Below are positions 1-10,233 of a stretch of 64,000 nucleotides of DNA, in pieces. A model generated the notes under the pieces. It ran no database searches. It was not told the origin of the DNA and saw only the letters and a program-made list of their open reading frames with translations. This DNA is from Competibacter_A sp002352125. GTDB lineage: Bacteria; Pseudomonadota; Gammaproteobacteria; Competibacterales; Competibacteraceae. Both the position numbers and the translations under genes were made by a program. Within the stretch, counting starts at the first letter, position 1, and each line of letters opens with the position of its first letter. The DNA lies in assembly GCA_035441325.1 (NCBI GenBank), contig DAOROA010000001.1, forward strand, positions 62,001-126,000, read 5' to 3'.

Positions 1-675
1 GTTAGGAAGGCACTCCAGTGACTTTGTGAACATCATATTTCTAAATGATATTACTAACACCTTATATGGAAACTCTTTAACTTGCCTGGATGTCTTCTTT
101 TTTCTAATTTTATCTGCAATTTTCTCTACATCTGTAGTTCCATAGGGTTGACTCTCGTGCATTGTTGAAAAAACTCCACCATTTGGATTCTCTTTTTTCC
201 ATGTTTTAAGTTTTCTATTTGTACCTTCTATCGATTTGTTTTTTTGTTTTTCAGAGTCGGCTGCTTCATTAACTGAAACGCACTCAAAAACTATTTGGTT
301 TTCATCAAGGGACGCCAAAAAATCAGGGGTAACTCCGTCGTTTGTTTCATCCAGGAATCTACCGAACTCAAATGCGGGTTGCATGACTACTATTTCATTA
401 ATGAAATTTTGCAAATTTACATTTTTTCTTTCATCTTTGAACCGCTGCAATCTTTCCATGCTTATGCAGTCCTTATTGACGGCATCTCTAAAGCAACGCT
501 CTATATAGTCACTTTCAGTTTCATCTGAAGTGCTGTAAAGAATGCTAAAAAATGGATTAATTGTAGCTCGCTTTGCCAGGGCTCCTTGCTCGGATTTTAA
601 AGATTCTACATACTCATCGCCAAGCATTTCAAAAAGCGTTGGAAACCTTGATTTTATTTCCTCCATATCTCTCAT
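1..675 (-). CDS. Unrecognised AT-rich protein, 3' end beyond window
   Basis: I read an uninterrupted minus-strand frame of 225 codons from the ATG at 673-675 to the window edge, so the C-terminus is missing. A weak GGGTG ribosome site lies about 8 bases upstream. The protein is Lys/Glu/Asn-rich and hydrophilic, with no signal peptide or membrane segment. Around residues 117-131 it reads TPDFLA, then after a few residues IVFECVSV. This faintly recalls the Asp and Glu strands of PD-(D/E)XK nucleases, but the usual Lys is absent, so I do not assign that function. The DNA is far more AT-rich than its neighbours (21 of the first 60 bases are G or C), which suggests horizontal acquisition. It lies just downstream of gyrB. 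Confidence 0.7.
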   Translation of the reverse strand, partial: MRDMEEIKSRFPTLFEMLGDEYVESLKSEQGALAKRATINPFFSILYSTSDETESDYIERCFRDAVNKDCISMERLQRFKDERKNVNLQNFINEIVVMQPAFEFGRFLDETNDGVTPDFLASLDENQIVFECVSVNEAADSEKQKNKSIEGTNRKLKTWKKENPNGGVFSTMHESQPYGTTDVEKIADKIRKKKTSRQVKEFPYKVLVISFRNMMFTKSLECLPN

Positions 676-826
676 TGTTTCACCCTTTGACAATGTGTAA
701 GCGGCTGTTTAGCGCATAACAAATGATTATATGGTTTCCGCCTATCTGCAAAAATCTGTCGGGACTCAGAACAAGCATTTAATTTTGCTTATTTTTAATA
801 GCGCTTATCACGCGCCCCACATCACA

Positions 827-3238
<2,412 letters not shown>

Positions 3239-3274
3239 AGCATTACAATTCCCGAATCCGTGACAAGCGGCGGA

Positions 3275-4363
3275 TTATATCATTTCGCGCACCTCCCCGC
3301 CCGCCAGATGGAAAGACCGCGCCTCCGGCCAGGCGGCAAGGTCCAGCGATCCCGGTTCGATGGCGGTCACGAACAACTGGCTGTCGAGAGCTGCCAGCGC
3401 CTGCATCACCCTTGACCGGTTATCGGGATCGAGTTCCGCCGGTAAATCGTCTACCAGCAGAATGCAGGCGTCGCCGGCGTGGAGCCGATACAGCTCCGCC
3501 TGCGCCAGCAGCAGGGCAATAACCAGCAGCTTTTGCTGGCCGCGCGAAAGCGCTTCGGCCGGAAGCCGCCCGGCGATGCGGACGGCAAAATCGGCGCGGT
3601 GCGGTCCCTGCCGGGTATGGCCCTGCTGGCGGTCCTGGTCGCGCCCGGCCCGCAACCACCCTGCGAAATCGCGTTCTGGCGGCTCCAGAGGCCAACCACG
3701 GCGATAATCCACCCGGACCGCTACCCTGGGTAGGGTCGCCTCCGCCAACGGCCTTAAAACGCTTTCTAGGGCCTTGCAGAAGGTTCCGCGCAACTGGTCG
3801 AGGAGCGTCGCCGCCGTCGCCAGCTCGTTGTCCCAGGCGTCCACCAACCGGTCGGCGGCCTGGGTCCGCAAGGCGGCATTCCGGTGGCGCAGGGCCGCAC
3901 CGTAGCGCCGCCATGCTTCGAGAAAACCGGGCTCGGCGTGGAACAGGCCCCAATCCATGAAGCGACGGCGCAATTGTGGCCCGTCTTCGAGCAGGCGGTG
4001 GCCGTCGGGATTGAGCAGTAACACCGGCACCTGCCGGGCTAAATCCGCCAGCGAACGGGTCGGGGCGCCGCCGACGCGAGCGGTCAGCTCGCGGGCGTCG
4101 CGCTCGACGCCGACCGGAACCCGCCGGCCATCGTTGCCGGCCATCACCGCCGTCACCCGGAAAACCGATGCTTCGTTATGGATCAAATCCCGGGGCTGGC
4201 GGGTCCGAAACGAACGGCCGCGCCCCAAAAAGTACAACGCCTCCAGCAAGCTGGTCTTACCGGAGGCATTGGGACCGATCAACAGGTTCAGGCCAGCCGC
4301 GCACGGCAAACCGACCCGCCGCAGATTGCGGAACCCAACGATGTCGAGCGAAGCGACCCGCAT
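3275..4363 (-). CDS. recF: DNA replication and repair protein RecF
   Basis: SMC-like ABC ATPase that loads RecA at gaps in single-stranded DNA with RecO and RecR. The 362-residue frame carries Walker A (GPNASGKTSLLEAL) near the N-terminus, the signature LSRGQQKLL and Walker B ILLVDDLPAELD near the C-terminus. It starts 13 bases after the dnaN stop, so the two are almost certainly co-transcribed, and gyrB follows 36 bases later. Length and gene order match the standard gammaproteobacterial origin cluster, and nothing in the reading frame is unusual. Confidence 0.97.
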   Translation of the reverse strand: MRVASLDIVGFRNLRRVGLPCAAGLNLLIGPNASGKTSLLEALYFLGRGRSFRTRQPRDLIHNEASVFRVTAVMAGNDGRRVPVGVERDARELTARVGGAPTRSLADLARQVPVLLLNPDGHRLLEDGPQLRRRFMDWGLFHAEPGFLEAWRRYGAALRHRNAALRTQAADRLVDAWDNELATAATLLDQLRGTFCKALESVLRPLAEATLPRVAVRVDYRRGWPLEPPERDFAGWLRAGRDQDRQQGHTRQGPHRADFAVRIAGRLPAEALSRGQQKLLVIALLLAQAELYRLHAGDACILLVDDLPAELDPDNRSRVMQALAALDSQLFVTAIEPGSLDLAAWPEARSFHLAGGEVREMI

Positions 4364-4376
4364 CCCGAACCAAGGC

Positions 4377-5477
4377 TTACAGCCGCATCGGCATGATGAC
4401 GTGCTTGCTGTTGCCGCCTTCGCTTTCTTCGATCAAGCAACTGCTGGCGGCGTCGGTGAAGGACAATTTGGCGAGTTCGCCGTTCAGCGCGCCCAAGGCA
4501 TCGAGCAGGTAGGCGACGTTGAAACCGATCTCCATCGGACCGCCGCTGTAGTTGATTTCGATTTCTTCCTCCGCCTCTTCCTGCTCGGAATTCTGGGCCT
4601 GTGCCCGCAGGATCCAATCGTCCAATTGCAGGCGAATGCCTTGGGTCTTGTCGCTGAGCACGATGCCGGCTCGCGCTAAGGCGCTGCGCAACACCGCGCG
4701 GTCGGCGATCACGATTCGGCCGCCGTCGCGCGGGATGACGCGCTGGTAATCGGGAAACTTACCGTCGATCAGTTTGGAGGTGAAGCGGATGTCGCCCATC
4801 GTCAGCCGGATATGGTTGGCACCGAGCCCGAGCACGACCTCGGCTTCGCTGTCGGCCAACAACCGCAACAGCTCCAGCACGCCCTTGCGCGGCACGATGA
4901 CCTGCCGCGTTTCCGCCACATCGACCTCGGTCCGCAATTCCTGGAATGCCAGCCGGTGGCCGTCGGTGGCCACCACTCGCAACACGCCCGGACCCACTTC
5001 CAGCAATAAACCGTTCAGGTAGTAACGCACGTCCTGCTGGGCCATGGCGAAGTGGGTGCGCTCGATCAGGTTGCGCAGCGTACCTTGGGCTAGGCAGATC
5101 GCCCCACCGAAAGGCAGATCCTCCAAAGTGGGAAAATCGATGGCCGGCAACGTGACCAAGGTAAACCGGCTGCGGCCGCAGCGCACGGTCGCTTTCTCGC
5201 CTTCGACGCTCAGTGTCACCGTGCCGTCTTCCGGCAGAGCGCGCAGAATATCGTGCAGCTTGCGGGCGGGGAGGGTGATGTCGCCCGGCGTATCCACCGG
5301 CAGCTCGGCCCGGACCGACAGCTCTACTTCCAAATCGGTAGCGGTCAGAGTCAGTTCCCGTTCCCGGGCCGTCAACAGTACGTTGCTCAAGATCGGCAGC
5401 GTTTGCCGGCGCTCAACCGCACCGATGACGTGCTGAAGCGGTTTGAGAAGCTGTTCGCGCTTGGCTTCCAGTTTCAT
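4377..5477 (-). CDS. dnaN: DNA polymerase III beta sliding clamp
   Basis: Ring-shaped dimeric processivity factor that tethers DNA polymerase III to the template. The protein of 366 residues is the family's normal length. It begins MKLEAKREQLLKPL and has the three repeated clamp folds, ending in the characteristic KHVIMPMRL tail that forms part of the client-binding pocket. An acidic stretch (SEQEEAEEEIEI) near residue 300 is a lineage-specific insertion. The gene starts 563 bases from the end of dnaA, and that spacer is the replication origin rather than a short linker. It lies tightly upstream of recF. Confidence 0.97.
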   Translation of the reverse strand: MKLEAKREQLLKPLQHVIGAVERRQTLPILSNVLLTARERELTLTATDLEVELSVRAELPVDTPGDITLPARKLHDILRALPEDGTVTLSVEGEKATVRCGRSRFTLVTLPAIDFPTLEDLPFGGAICLAQGTLRNLIERTHFAMAQQDVRYYLNGLLLEVGPGVLRVVATDGHRLAFQELRTEVDVAETRQVIVPRKGVLELLRLLADSEAEVVLGLGANHIRLTMGDIRFTSKLIDGKFPDYQRVIPRDGGRIVIADRAVLRSALARAGIVLSDKTQGIRLQLDDWILRAQAQNSEQEEAEEEIEINYSGGPMEIGFNVAYLLDALGALNGELAKLSFTDAASSCLIEESEGGNSKHVIMPMRL

Positions 5478-5592
5478 GGGTTCTCCGATGTGTTCGCCTG
5501 TCTCCGGCCCCGGTCCGGGACGGATAAATCCTGACTACGGTCAGGGGTCAAAAAATTTTTGTTTCCTGGGGATGCTCGATTTTCGCGGCTCT

Positions 5593-5640
5593 CAATAGTA
5601 GTTAAATCTTTTTATATATATATAAAGATTATTATTATTA
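5593..5640. other. Probable DNA unwinding element of oriC
   Basis: Almost pure AT sequence with an inverted repeat (arms AATCTTT at 5605-5611 and AAAGATT at 5624-5630 around alternating TA). It is followed by a run of ATT triplets at 5628-5640, which read TAA on the minus strand. A GC-richer patch (5641-5648) and a DnaA box at 5655-5663 follow. The order box, GC patch, TAA triplets, AT tract resembles the DnaA-trio arrangement described for bacterial unwinding elements. The assignment rests on composition and position only. Confidence 0.6.
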
Positions 5641-5707
5641 GGAAGCCGATTTTCTGTGGATAACTTTTTTTTATTTTTATAAATCATATCATTACACGGG
5701 TTTTGCC

Positions 5708-5852
5708 TGTGGATAAGTCTGTGGATAAAATGTGGATAAGTCGGTTTTCCTGTGGATAACTTTTTTGGGGTCAAAAGTTATCCACAGAGTTATCCACAGG
5801 TTTTGCCGAGTTATCCACAGAAATGGCAAAGTTATCCACAAAGTTATCCACA
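5708..5852. repeat. Head-to-head array of nine DnaA boxes
   Basis: Four TGTGGATAA boxes (5708, 5720, 5731, 5751) face five TTATCCACA boxes (5778, 5790, 5811, 5832, 5844). At the centre two boxes extend into a longer inverted repeat, with arms TGTGGATAACTTTT at 5751-5764 and AAAAGTTATCCACA at 5773-5786 separated by 8 bases. Start-to-start spacing within each group is mostly 11-12 or 20-21 bases, about one or two helical turns, which would place bound DnaA on the same face of the DNA. Confidence 0.9.
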
Positions 5853-6040
5853 GGCCATTTGGTCGCTTTTTCCGAGCTATTGCCGTTATTCTGGCTTCAA
5901 GCTGGGAAATCTTGTTTATTACATTTTTAAGGCGATAATTTTCAATTAGTTTTAATAAATATAATCGCTATAACAAGTCGCCGGAACCGCTTTAAAAAAG
6001 TTATTCCACTTATCCACAGCAGTTATCCACAGGCTATTTT

Positions 6041-7393
6041 CTAGTTGGTAAGGGTCGCGAGCAAATTTGTGTAATCGTCGCGGATTTGGGGGTCGCGGTG
6101 CTGCAGTTCCCGAATCTTCCGGCAGGCGTGTAGCACGGTGGTGTGATCGCGTCCGCCGAACGCCTCGCCGATGTCCGGCAAGCTAAGATCGGTCAGTTCC
6201 TTGGTCAACGCCATCGCCATTTGCCGAGGACGCGACAGCGTGCGCAACCGGCTGTTGGACAGCAGATCGCTGACGGGAATCTTGTAATAGTCGGCCACGG
6301 TCTTTTGAATGTTCTCGATGGTGATCAGCTTGTCCTGTAGCGTCAGCAGATCGCTCAACGCCTCCTTGGCGAAACCGAGGGTAACGGGTTTGCCGGTGAA
6401 TTGGGCGTTGGCGTAAACCCGTCGCAGCGAGCCTTCCAGTTCGCGGACGTTGGAGCGGATGCGCTGGGCGATGAAAAAAGCCACTTCATCGGGCAAGGAA
6501 AGCCGGGCTTGCTCGGCCTTGCTCTTGAGAATCGCGACCCGGGTTTCCAGTTCCGGCGGCTCGATGGCCACGGTCAGCCCAGAGCCGAAGCGCGATTTGA
6601 GCCGATCTTCCAGCCCGGCGACTTCCTTGGGATAGCGGTCGCAGGTCAGGATCACCTGTTGGCGGCCTTCGAGCAAGCTGTTGAAGGTGTAGAAAAATTC
6701 TTCTTGGGAACGCTCTTTGCCGGCCAGGAACTGCACGTCGTCGATCAGCAGGGCATCCAGCGACCGGTAGCGGCGCTTGAATTCGTTGATGGCGTTGTGT
6801 TGCAGGGAGCGCACCATGTCGGCCACGAAATGCTCGCAGTTCTGAAAAACGACCTGCGAAGTCGGATTGCGCTCGCGCAGCATGTTGCCGACCGCGTGGA
6901 TGAGGTGGGTTTTCCCCAAGCCGGTGCCGCCATAGATGAATAGCGGGTTATAGGCTCTGCCGGGATTTTGGGTAACTTGCAGGCAGGCGGCTCGGGCGAT
7001 CTGGTTGGAGTTGCCTTCGACGAAGGTCGCGAACGTGAAATCCGGGTTGAGAACGCCGCTTTTCAGCAGCTCTTCGCTCTCGATGGTGGCGGGGGATGGT
7101 TCTGCGGCAGGCCGTTCTTCGGTTTGTTCCGGCGGCGCATCCTGCAAGAGGCCGGTGCCGATTTCCAGCAGCACTGTCGTTGGCCGCTCTGGCTGCAAGC
7201 GTTCCAGCACGGCCTGGATTTGCGCCAGGTGGTGTTTCTTGACCCAATCGAGCACGAAACGGTTGGGCGCGAGCAAGCGCAGCGTATCGCCTTCCTGCCG
7301 AACGTGTAGCGGCCGGATCCAGGTGCTCAGTTGTTGTTCGGACAGTTCGCGTTCCAGACATTCCAGACAGGCTTTCCACAACGCGTGGTCCAC
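6041..7393 (-). CDS. dnaA: Chromosomal replication initiator protein DnaA
   Basis: AAA+ initiator that binds the TTATCCACA boxes next to it and opens oriC. The 450 residues comprise the N-terminal helicase-interaction domain, a linker rich in Glu and Pro (about 85-115), the AAA+ core with Walker A GGTGLGKTHL and Walker B LLIDDVQF, and the C-terminal box-binding helix signature GGRDHTTVLHACRKI. The start codon is GTG at 7393, chosen because a strong AAGGAGGAT site sits 7 bases upstream and the translation begins at the conserved domain I. A DnaA-box near-match (TTATCCACG, 7453-7461) in its upstream region suggests autoregulation. Confidence 0.98.
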   Translation of the reverse strand: MDHALWKACLECLERELSEQQLSTWIRPLHVRQEGDTLRLLAPNRFVLDWVKKHHLAQIQAVLERLQPERPTTVLLEIGTGLLQDAPPEQTEERPAAEPSPATIESEELLKSGVLNPDFTFATFVEGNSNQIARAACLQVTQNPGRAYNPLFIYGGTGLGKTHLIHAVGNMLRERNPTSQVVFQNCEHFVADMVRSLQHNAINEFKRRYRSLDALLIDDVQFLAGKERSQEEFFYTFNSLLEGRQQVILTCDRYPKEVAGLEDRLKSRFGSGLTVAIEPPELETRVAILKSKAEQARLSLPDEVAFFIAQRIRSNVRELEGSLRRVYANAQFTGKPVTLGFAKEALSDLLTLQDKLITIENIQKTVADYYKIPVSDLLSNSRLRTLSRPRQMAMALTKELTDLSLPDIGEAFGGRDHTTVLHACRKIRELQHRDPQIRDDYTNLLATLTN

Positions 7394-7494
7394 GAGCGAT
7401 CCTCCTTGCGGTACTGTGGCGAGACGATTCAGTGTAATGGCTTAGCGGCCGGTTATCCACGGAGCCGATGCCGCGCGAATATCGGTCGCGGCAC

Positions 7495-7524
7495 TTGACA
7501 AATTTGCCTCTCGATCAGTAAGTT
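7495..7524 (+). promoter_or_regulatory. Candidate promoter of rpmH-rnpA
   Basis: A consensus -35 hexamer TTGACA (7495-7500) is followed after 18 bases by TAAGTT (7519-7524), an acceptable -10, about 67 bases before the rpmH start. The dnaA-rpmH spacer is divergent, so the opposite strand must also carry the dnaA promoter, which I could not pick out. Confidence 0.45.
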
Positions 7525-7591
7525 TCCACGCTTCGTCGAAAAGTGCAAACCCCTTTCGTTCCTTTCGTTCCGTACTGTTCAAGGAATCGCC

Positions 7592-7726
7592 ATGAAGCGA
7601 ACTTTCCAGCCTAGCATCGTTCATCGCAAGCGCACCCACGGATTTCGCGCTCGCATGGCCACTCGCGGTGGCCGTCTCGTTCTGAAAGCGCGCCGCGCCA
7701 AGGGCCGCGCCCGCTTGACGCCCTGA
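7592..7726 (+). CDS. rpmH: 50S ribosomal protein L34
   Basis: A 44-residue, extremely basic protein beginning MKRTFQPSIVHRKRTHGFRARM and ending RARLTP, an almost textbook L34. It belongs to the large ribosomal subunit. It is short enough to be missed by length-filtered gene calling. Its stop at 7724-7726 lies only 5 bases before the rnpA start, the conserved rpmH-rnpA arrangement next to the origin. An AAGGA ribosome site precedes the ATG. Confidence 0.98.
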   Translation: MKRTFQPSIVHRKRTHGFRARMATRGGRLVLKARRAKGRARLTP

Positions 7727-7731
7727 ACGCC

Positions 7732-8094
7732 TTGGTCGGCGACGCGAGCTTTCCGCGTCGCGCTCGGCTGACTGGCCGGCACGCTTTCGCCGAGGTTTTC
7801 GCCCAGCCAGCCAAATCCAGCGACCGCCATTTTGTCGTGCTGACCCGACCCAACGAACTGGCTTATCCCCGTTTGGGCCTTGCCGTTTCCCGCAAGGTCG
7901 CCAAATCGGCCGTGGCGCGCAACCGAATCAAGCGAATCGTGCGCGAAAGCTTTCGGCACCACCAACGATGGCTCGGCGGCCTAGATTGCGTGGTGATGGG
8001 CCGCGCCGGCGTAGCCAAGCAAGATAACGCAGTCCTGTTCACTTCGCTGGAACGGCATTGGCGGAGGTTTGCGCGACCATGCGCGCTGTCCTGA
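7732..8094 (+). CDS. rnpA: Ribonuclease P protein component
   Basis: Protein cofactor of RNase P, which with the M1 RNA removes 5' leaders from tRNA precursors. The 120-residue frame has the central RNR motif (SAVARNRIKRIVRESFR) and the N-terminal FPRRARLTGRHAF substrate-binding region. The best start is a TTG at 7732, 5 bases after rpmH; no ATG or GTG in frame would retain the conserved N-terminus. Its last 16 bases overlap the start of yidD, indicating translational coupling. Confidence 0.94.
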   Translation: MVGDASFPRRARLTGRHAFAEVFAQPAKSSDRHFVVLTRPNELAYPRLGLAVSRKVAKSAVARNRIKRIVRESFRHHQRWLGGLDCVVMGRAGVAKQDNAVLFTSLERHWRRFARPCALS

Positions 8095-8309
8095 TCGCGC
8101 TGATCCGCGCTTACCAGTTGTTCCTTAGCCCGCTGTTGGGCAACCATTGCCGCTTTTATCCGAGCTGCTCCCAATATGCCCGCGAGGCCATAGAGCGTTA
8201 CGGCGTCACGCGCGGCGTGTGGTTGGCGATTCGGCGCGTGCTGCGCTGTCATCCCTGGCATCCGGGTGGCGTCGATCCCGTTCCTGAACCTTCTCCGAAG
8301 GACCGCTGA
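8079..8309 (+). CDS. yidD: Membrane protein insertion efficiency factor YidD
   Basis: Small (76-residue) protein that assists YidC-dependent membrane insertion. It shows the family core LIRAYQLFLSPLLG, then CRFYPSCSQYAREAIE and RCHPWHPGGVDPVP. I start it at ATG 8079 (MRAVLIALIRAYQ), since the seven residues that an earlier start would add are not family-like. It overlaps rnpA by 16 bases, and its TGA overlaps the yidC ATG by one base. Confidence 0.95.
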   Translation: MRAVLIALIRAYQLFLSPLLGNHCRFYPSCSQYAREAIERYGVTRGVWLAIRRVLRCHPWHPGGVDPVPEPSPKDR

Positions 8310-10102
8310 TGGAAAACCAACGTTTGATTTTCTTCGCGGCCTTGGTGTTCGTTCTGTTTCTGCTTTGGCAGAACTGGATGGAATTCCAAGCCAAAAAACA
8401 TCCGCCGCCCGCCCCGCCGGTCGCGACGGTGCCGGCAAATTCCGCCGGTCAAGCCGGCGTGCCGACGGCCGCGACCGGTCGCGATGTGCCAACCGCCGCG
8501 CCGACCGCGACCGCAGGTCCACAAGCACTCGGCGGCGGTCAGCGCGTGCATGTGACGACCGATGTATTCGAAGCGGAGATCGATACCGTCGGCGGCGACT
8601 TGCGACGGGTCGGTTTGCGCACGTATCCAGAATCGGTGCAGCAGCCCGACCATCCCTTTCGGTTGCTGAAGGACGACGGCGCGGAAATCTTCATCGCTCA
8701 ATCGGGTCTCTTGGCGCTGAACGACGGTCCTGCACCCAACCACTACGCACAGTTTACCGCCGATCAGACCGAATATCGTTTGGCGGATGGTCAGGATGCG
8801 CTGGAAGTGCGATTGCACTGGTCGGATCCATCCGGCGTCAAGGTGATCAAGAGCTACACTTTCCGGCGCGGCAGTTTCCTGGTGGAACTCAATCAGCGGG
8901 TGGAAAATGGCGGCGCGAGCGATTGGCAGGGTAGCCAATACCGGCAGTTTCAACGCACGCCGCCCGTGAAATCCAACAGCTATTTTGGCGGTGGCGTGGT
9001 GACGTACACCGGCGCGGTGATTTCCACGCCCGAGCAGCGCTACGAAAAGATTTCCTTCGACGATATCGCCAAGAAGGAATTGAATCAGTCGGTCAAGGGT
9101 GGTTGGATCGCCATGATCCAACACTATTTCCTGGGAGCATGGGTGCCCAACGTGGGCGAGACCGACGATTTCTACACCAAGGTGGTCGGCGGCAATCGCT
9201 ACGTGTTGGGGATGCGCGGCGCGGTGCAGACCGTTCCGGCGGGGGCGACCGGCGATTTTCGCACCCGTCTGTACGTGGGGCCGAAATTGCCCAACGTGCT
9301 GGAAGACGTTGCGCCCAACCTGCAACTGACCGTCGATTACGGTATGTTGACCATCATCGCCGAGCCATTGTTTTGGCTGCTGAAAGTGATCCACGCGATC
9401 CTCGGTAATTGGGGCTGGGCGATCATTTTCCTCACCATCCTGATCAAGCTGGCGTTCTACAAGCTGTCGGAAACTAGTTACCGCTCGATGGCCAACATGC
9501 GCCGGCTGGCGCCGGAGTTGAGCCGGCTCAAGGAGCTGTACGGCGACGACAAGCAGAAGATGAATCAGGAGATGATGGGCCTGTACAAGAAGGAAAAGGT
9601 CAATCCGCTGGGCGGCTGCCTGCCGATTCTGGTGCAGATTCCGGTGTTCATCGCCCTGTATTGGGTGTTGGTGGAAAGCGTGCAATTGCGGCAAGCGCCG
9701 TTCATGTTGTGGATCAACGACATGGCGATCCCGGACCCGTACTACGTGCTACCGCTGATCATGGGCGTGACCATGTTCATCCAGCAAAAGCTGAGTCCGG
9801 CGCCGCCCGATCCGGTGCAGGCTAAGGTGATGATGGCATTGCCGATCGTGTTCACGTTCATGTTCTTGTGGTTCCCCGCCGGTCTGGTGCTGTACTGGGT
9901 GGTGAACAACATGCTGTCCATCGCTCAGCAGTGGGTCATCACCAAGCGGGTGGAGTCGGGGGCCGATTCGGGCAAGGGCAACGCCGACAAGGGCGGCAGT
10001 AAGGTCGCCACGCTGGTCGGCAAGCAAGTCGGCAAGCTGGTCGATTTAGCCAAGAAATCGCTGGCTGAGCAAATGGCGCCGAACAAGCGCAAGAGGAAGT
10101 AG
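8309..10102 (+). CDS. yidC: Membrane protein insertase YidC
   Basis: Inner-membrane insertase and foldase acting with or without SecYEG. The 597-residue protein has an N-terminal anchor (LIFFAALVFVLFLLWQNWM), a Pro/Ala-rich linker, the large periplasmic beta domain (about residues 75-335), and the conserved C-terminal helices starting near LLKVIHAILGNWGWAIIFLT, including YRSMANMRRLAPELSRL. It ends in a basic tail (KRKRK), as in other Gram-negative YidC. The start overlaps the yidD stop. In most relatives mnmE follows directly; here a restriction-modification island intervenes. Confidence 0.97.
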   Translation: MENQRLIFFAALVFVLFLLWQNWMEFQAKKHPPPAPPVATVPANSAGQAGVPTAATGRDVPTAAPTATAGPQALGGGQRVHVTTDVFEAEIDTVGGDLRRVGLRTYPESVQQPDHPFRLLKDDGAEIFIAQSGLLALNDGPAPNHYAQFTADQTEYRLADGQDALEVRLHWSDPSGVKVIKSYTFRRGSFLVELNQRVENGGASDWQGSQYRQFQRTPPVKSNSYFGGGVVTYTGAVISTPEQRYEKISFDDIAKKELNQSVKGGWIAMIQHYFLGAWVPNVGETDDFYTKVVGGNRYVLGMRGAVQTVPAGATGDFRTRLYVGPKLPNVLEDVAPNLQLTVDYGMLTIIAEPLFWLLKVIHAILGNWGWAIIFLTILIKLAFYKLSETSYRSMANMRRLAPELSRLKELYGDDKQKMNQEMMGLYKKEKVNPLGGCLPILVQIPVFIALYWVLVESVQLRQAPFMLWINDMAIPDPYYVLPLIMGVTMFIQQKLSPAPPDPVQAKVMMALPIVFTFMFLWFPAGLVLYWVVNNMLSIAQQWVITKRVESGADSGKGNADKGGSKVATLVGKQVGKLVDLAKKSLAEQMAPNKRKRK

Positions 10103-10114
10103 CCAGCAGCCTCC

Positions 10115-10136
10115 GTTCCGGCAGGGACGCCGGAAC
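10115..10136 (+). repeat. Hairpin after yidC
   Basis: Perfect 8-base stem (GTTCCGGC at 10115-10122, GCCGGAAC at 10129-10136) with a 6-base loop, 13 bases past the yidC stop. There is no T tract, so it is either a weak terminator or mRNA-stabilising structure, or a REP-like remnant marking the left edge of the inserted restriction operon. Confidence 0.5.
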
Positions 10137-10233
10137 CCGGTCAGCGTGGCAGCTTGCCGGGCCTGCTGGCCGGGGCCGTCACGAATAAGCCGATAATCTG
10201 TCCGGCCCGCACATCGCGGGGACGCCGCCGACC

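Larger units (their letters stand above)
5478..6040. other. oriC: Chromosomal replication origin region (oriC)
   Basis: This non-coding spacer between dnaA and dnaN contains 12 exact copies of the DnaA box TTATCCACA. Five read on the minus strand, with plus-strand TGTGGATAA at 5655-5663, 5708-5716, 5720-5728, 5731-5739 and 5751-5759. Seven read on the plus strand (5778-5786, 5790-5798, 5811-5819, 5832-5840, 5844-5852, 6010-6018, 6023-6031). An AT-rich segment lies on the dnaN side at about 5593-5640. The box density and the dnaA-dnaN position make an origin call very likely. In contrast, the dnaA upstream region has only one near-match (7453-7461). Confidence 0.93.

Noticed and set aside
676..826. 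On the minus strand TTGTTATGC just before the AT-rich gene looks like the 3' end of an integron attC site.
   Set aside because: I could not find the matching 5' core or a convincing folded stem in the 100 bases upstream, and no integrase or other cassette is visible.
8249..9694. A 481-codon minus-strand frame opposite yidC.
   Set aside because: It is His/Gln/Leu-rich and antisense to a clearly real gene; typical GC-driven shadow.
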